A stretch of DNA of 64,000 nucleotides from Doris montereyensis (lineage: Eukaryota; Mollusca; Gastropoda; Nudibranchia; Dorididae): NCBI GenBank assembly GCA_037039925.1, contig JAXRKP010000658.1, positions 51,001 through 115,000 of the forward strand, read 5' to 3'. Shown here piece by piece: positions 1 through 64,000 of this stretch. Within the stretch, counting starts at the first letter, position 1. Every line of letters begins with the position of its first letter. The notes beneath the pieces are model-generated. The model did not search any database. It had not been told where the DNA came from and saw only the letters and a list, made by a program, of their open reading frames with translations. Made by a program: the position numbers and the translations under genes.

Positions 1-1727
1 ATGCCCAACACGACAAATTAAGAACGCCAAAGGAGAAATAATGAAAGGAGACAGCGAAATCATGGAAACATGGAGAAAGTATTTTCAACAATTACATAGT
101 CCCTCCAGAATATATGAAACAAGGAGTACAGATCAATTATTAAGAGTAACAAGTAATGGAGGTGAGACAGCTGAAGAAGTAGATATCTCAATGGAAGAAC
201 TTCAAACAGCTATAAGAAAAGTGAAATTAGGAAAAGCCCCAGGAGCAGATCAAGTTTATCCAGAAATGATTAAAAACCAAGGGAGAGAGGCAGACAAACT
301 ACTACATGCAATATGTCAACAAGCATGGAAGTCCAAACAGGTGCCAGACAACTGGAAAAAGGGAACTCTAGTACCAATACACAAAGGATCAACCATGGAA
401 TGCTCAAACTATAGAGGGATATCACTACTTAGCATTCCAGGAAAAGTATATGCCATGATTCTGGAAATGAGACTAAGGAAAAGAGTAGAGGATCAGATTG
501 AAGAGCATCAGAGTGGATTTAGACCACGAAGAAGTGTACAAGATCACATATTTACAATTAGACAAATAATCGAAAAATTCCTTGAGAGAAACATTGACTT
601 GCACCTGTGTTTTATTGACTTAGAAAAGGCATTTGACACTGTGAGGAGGGACGAACTATGGCATTCCTTAAAAGAACACAACGTAGAGCAAAATTTAATA
701 GAAGCCATTAAAAGTTTTATACAATAAACCAACATTTGCAGTGAGAGTAGCTGGAAATGTATCTGAAGAATTTGATGTAGGTATAGGAGTAAGACAGGGT
801 TGTATCCTAAGTCCTATCACATTTATGGATTCAGTCCCAAAGGCATCCTCAAACATGAAGAAAATGAATGTAGGTATGTGGAAGCTCAAACCAGTAAATG
901 TATCAATGCTTTCATTTGCTGATGATTTAGTTCTGTTTGGAAAATCAGAAAGTGACCTCCAGTCAAATATCAACATAATGAATAATGCATTAAATAAAAG
1001 AGGAATGAGAGTAAATGCACAGAAAACCAAAATAACGCTAGTAACTAGGGAAGCTAAAACACAAAATCTTAAATTAGGCAAGGAGAATTTAGAACAAGTT
1101 CAAAGCTACAATTACTTAGGAGTAATGATTAACTCAGAGTAAAAACTAAGAGAAGAAATCAGCCAGAGAATCCAAAGGGCAAGTGCAATATATAACCACC
1201 TAGGAAAGGCATTCGTAGGTAAACAAAAATTGTCAACAAAAACCAAAATGGCAGTATACAACACAGTTTATTGTCCTACTCTCCTCTATGGCAGTGAAAT
1301 CTGACCTTAGACAGTAGGGAATACAGTAGAGTACAGGCAGCCGAAATGAAATATCTAAGAAGAATAGTAGGGAAAACTAAAAGAGACAAAATCAGAAACA
1401 CAACAGTAAGAGATCAAACCAAAGCAGATAGCATAAAAACTAAGATAGAAATGAAGCAACTGAGATGGTTTGGGCATGTTAACAGAATGAAAGACAATAG
1501 AATAGCTAAATCAGTATATAGTGCTAAAACTCAAGGTAAAAGACCAAAGGTAGACCTCGGAGAAAGTGGGAAGAAGATATAAAAGAGGCATTAACGCAAA
1601 GAAATTGAACTTTCACGGAAGGAAACAGAAACTGTCAGGACAGGGCAGCCTGGAGAAAGATCATTTCGGGCATCTAAAACCCATACACCGGAAGGTAGAA
1701 TGGGAGCTGATAAAGAAAGAAGAAAGA
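1..1727 (+). mobile_element. RTE-like LINE, 3' portion, decayed (copy 1)
   Basis: This is the reverse-transcriptase part and 3' end of a non-LTR retrotransposon cut by the window edge. The 3' end (about 1678-1727, a GATAAAGAAAGAAG-type tail) matches, in reverse complement, the end of the complete minus-strand copy at 6786-10035, so both belong to one family. Protein pieces show the RT order of RTE/BovB-type elements: a GKAPGAD block, NYRGISLLS, an SGFRP block, FIDLEKAFD, a catalytic FADD at about 915-926, YNYLGVMI, and a C-terminal LRWFGHVNRMKD tail. The endonuclease half is outside the window. Clade assignment rests on motif order and is moderately sure. Confidence 0.88.
41..1582 (+). pseudogene. 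LINE reverse transcriptase, frameshifted
   Basis: The RT is split over several frames: 41-727, then 741-1142 after a frameshift near 725, a stop at 1140-1142, and a further stop and shift near 1300 before the tail resumes at 1346-1582. Compared with copy 2, a few residues are missing in the block just before FADD (LSPITFM here, LSPLLFITFM there). The palm FADD motif survives, but the element cannot make a complete protein. It lies upstream of the first visible RUFY exon, presumably in a RUFY intron. Confidence 0.85.
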
Positions 1728-2877
1728 AAGATATCCATGATCTAGCAAAATCATCTCCTTTCAAGTCCTTAAACCATTACAATTCAATGTGAGAATGGTA
1801 CGACTAACAAGTGTTAAGTACAGCATTGGATAATTTGTATCCATGTGATTGGCAAAGTGATGAAGGATGATTGATAATCCTTTGAATTTGAATAAGGCAT
1901 GTACAAGAATTTAATAATTGAGGCTTTTGGCTTCATCGTCAGTGCCTCAACATCTGTAATTGGCAATATCAGTTACAATATCATTAGAAAGAAGAACTTT
2001 CCTGCTTTGTCATATATTTGTTTCCTCAAATTCTGTATTTTACTTGTGTTTCATTTTTATTGGCATGAAATGAACACATTGCCCGCTAGCATATTCGAGT
2101 ATGTTGTCTCATATGCCAGGCACCTTTAAATTCATACAGATATTTATTAAGTCATTAATTGGCTGACAGTACACCTGTTTAAAAAAAGAAGAAGCTGTTA
2201 CCATAAAACAAGAGAGGAGCTTAGAATAACTAATGAAACTGATCATTGACTGAAAGGTGGGAAATCAAACTCAGTCAGTGACTCAATTCGTATTATTTGG
2301 TACTGGCAATGGTCTTATAAGTACCCCAAGTTGTTGATGTATTGATTTATTCATATGCACTACGCTGTTGACAAAGTTGAGATAGAATCTAGCTGTTACT
2401 GACTGATTAACGAATACACCACGCCAATATGTTGAAGTAAAGGCTAGTTTTAATATGCATTTAAGAGGGCGTTGGTGTAAAAAACTGTTTCATTTACATG
2501 TTGTATTGTCACAAACTGAGTGCTTTATTGGAAAGTACTTTGGCAACGTATGAAATCCACAATAGATATAACATATTATTCACATAGCTGATATTTGTTT
2601 AATTCAATACATTTTATATATTGAATCACAAAAAAGGCATTTTACTAATTGTATTTTAGTATTCAAATGTTCATGATATCAGTTATTCTACCCATTCAAT
2701 ATTCAAGCAGTCGCGTTCACCTTCATTCTTTTTTCTTTTTTGTAAACACTGCATAGTATTTAAGGACTAATAGAAATGTAGATGTTTTAATTGTGTAATT
2801 TATTTTTTTATTAATATATTTGCTCATTATCTCTAAACTGGATTTACAGCATCAACATTTTTTCCCTTCCTTACCAG
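1728..2877. other. AT-rich intron, no recognised feature
   Basis: This stretch runs from the LINE tail to the acceptor of the first visible RUFY exon. No RUN-domain exon, SINE or tandem array was recognised. It ends in a pyrimidine-rich tract and CAG acceptor at 2875-2877. Confidence 0.5.
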
Positions 2878-62368
<59,491 letters not shown>

Positions 62369-63054
62369 CCAATGCTTTCGCTTTTTGCTTGAGTACAATA
62401 CACTGTCAATGGAAACCGTTACACTGCGTTTGTGTTTGGAGTATTGAGAGACTTTGTGCTGATTAGTTCTCATGAGGGTTTTCAGTGACTGACGGAAAAG
62501 ATGGGGAGGGTGATTATGGGAAAACGTGCTTGAATTCTTTGTGTTCTATGATAAATTTATCAGCTTCTTCAAATGAAAACTTACATGATATCCTCCTCCC
62601 CCTCTCCTCAAAAACTTGCCTCGTAATTCTTTTTTCTATTTGGAGGTAATGCCATGAGTTGTGTGTGAGCATTTGCCTGACATATCGTCACCTGCAGGAC
62701 AAACGGTTCCATCGCCAAATCCAGGTAACAGAAAATCTAATCTGAAGTCGCAAAGAAATTATGGTAACAGAGGGAAGAAAAAAAATTGGTTATGCAATAT
62801 CTCGGAATCTACTGCTTTTTTGTTAAACCGTTCAGACATCTTATAGATCTCATAAAATTATGCTAATGTGGCCACCACAAATTTAAAAAAACAATAAATT
62901 TTGGGTTAGAACGGTTTGTCATACAGGAGACGATATATTCAGAGTATCCCACGTGGCAGGCTTTATGAAAGGGTCTCTATTAAGCTGAATGTTTTTCTTC
63001 TTGTCTGGCAGTGACATGGGTTGATTTGTCTATTCAATCTTGGCAAAAGCTGTA
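62369..63054 (+). other. RUFY2: Probable 3' UTR of RUFY
   Basis: Directly follows the stop codon, AT-rich and without a further exon. A short frame at 62661-62846 has no recognisable domain. Confidence 0.5.
62893..62898 (+). promoter_or_regulatory. Possible polyadenylation signal AATAAA
   Basis: A canonical AATAAA lies 525 bp after the RUFY stop. Such hexamers are common by chance in AT-rich DNA. Confidence 0.3.
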
Positions 63055-63175
63055 AGGTCAGTGTGAAAAGCAGTGGTAAACTTCCACAGCATGCCATATA
63101 CCTAGAAGAATGAAGACTCTACTACTGATTACCTTATGCTCAACTGCGCATTGATGGTCCTGTAACATTATTTCA
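63055..63175 (+). mobile_element. SINE-D body fragment
   Basis: AAAAGCAGTGGTAAACTTCC, CAGCATGCCATATACC, AAGACTCTACTACTGATTAC and TATGCTCAACTGCGCATTG match the SINE-D body at 25956-26228 and 33735-33900. Confidence 0.7.
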
Positions 63176-64000
63176 AAACACATGAATGGACACTTGAGAT
63201 GTCAATGAAATTTAGACATTCACAAATTCATAGAGATTATTTATCCCTCCTGTTCTTTGGTCTTTCATATCTAAATTTTCCTTTATATTACATATGTTAA
63301 TTAAGAGGAAGGTACATTAAAACCTTTCTTTTTGCAATGTAGCATGTCGAACAATTTATTGTTTATTCTCTTCTTTTTTCCCCCAGTAAAATCAACCATA
63401 ACTCCTTCCTTTATGTGGGTACACTCGTGAGAAAGGGAGAAATAAATTCCCTTTTCTTGAGATCTATTTACTTTATAATGATAACAGAGACTCATTAACA
63501 AGCATTACATGTTGTATCCCCTTTCCCAGAGAATTTTATTTTCATGATTTGCATCACCTCAAAGCTATTTTTCTATTTTTGTTTGTTATGGCTATTTGAT
63601 TTTGATTTACACAGATAACAATATTTGGATAAAGGTCTCTTGAAATCATTTAGAAAATGCTGTTATTTGAATGTGTAACCATAGAAATCAAATTTGCCAT
63701 GAGGATTTAGATCAATTTATAGCTGAGGATAATTGACTTGATTTTCAAATATATTTATCGATGTATTTATACACACATATGTCATCATTTATGTAAACAA
63801 ATTCTCCAATATTTTTATTTCCTTCTAGATCTGAACCTTCCATTCTTCTCCTAAACTATTCTTCACATCCCCTTCTACTTACGTTTCTTATCATCACCGT
63901 CTTTTTCTTTCTTTCTTCCTCATTTCTGTTTTTCTTCTGACATCACATTGTGTGATGCCTGAGGTAGTGCTTAGATCTAGATTCTAGATATTTCTCGTTT
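63176..64000. other. 3' flank, nothing recognised
   Basis: AT-rich sequence with pyrimidine-rich stretches near 63840-63940. No gene was recognised. Confidence 0.4.

Overview
The window is animal (most likely lophotrochozoan, possibly molluscan) nuclear DNA: AT-rich, with GT-AG introns, many non-LTR retrotransposon relics, tRNA-derived SINEs and very abundant microsatellites. The phylum guess is inference from the repeat style and the protein sequence; nothing here fixes the species.

Only one host protein-coding gene is supported. Eleven + strand exons between 2878 and 62368 encode the coiled-coil middle and the C-terminal FYVE zinc finger of a RUFY1/2-type protein (RUN and FYVE domain-containing endosomal adaptor). 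The RUN-domain exons must lie upstream of position 1. All splice sites are GT-AG, but the conserved reading frame is broken at three places inside exons (about 6437, 61176 and 62152), and there is a phase mismatch across the 31.5-kb intron 28237-59705. Substitutions are conservative and there are no in-frame nonsense changes, so uncorrected assembly indels look somewhat more likely than a pseudogene, but sequence alone cannot decide.

Layout: 1-1727, 3' part of an RTE-like LINE (+). 2878-6494, five RUFY exons. 6786-10035, a full-length-looking 3.25-kb LINE of the same family on the minus strand, bounded by a 14-bp direct repeat and lying in a RUFY intron. 10050-24180, intron with SINEs, a CR1/L2-like LINE relic carrying a nested SINE, a 242-bp mariner-type MITE, a pair of unclassified 290-bp repeats and a 19-bp tandem array. 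24181-24278 and 28149-28236, RUFY exons, the second preceded by a 33/41-bp minisatellite. 28237-59705, one giant intron holding many copies of an unclassified ~150-bp repeat (here Rep-A), several SINE families (here B-E), another LINE relic, a 33-bp minisatellite (39389-40095) and the most striking object in the window, an ~8.9-kb array built on a TAG/GTA trinucleotide (41380-50300). 59706-62368, the last four RUFY exons. 62369-64000, 3' flank.

Most long open frames are artefacts of microsatellites and of the TAG array and are not genes. No bacterial-type systems, CRISPR arrays, rRNA or functional tRNA genes were seen. The best candidates for something undescribed are the large intronic TAG-based array with 48-bp higher-order ends, the Rep-A family and repeat F.
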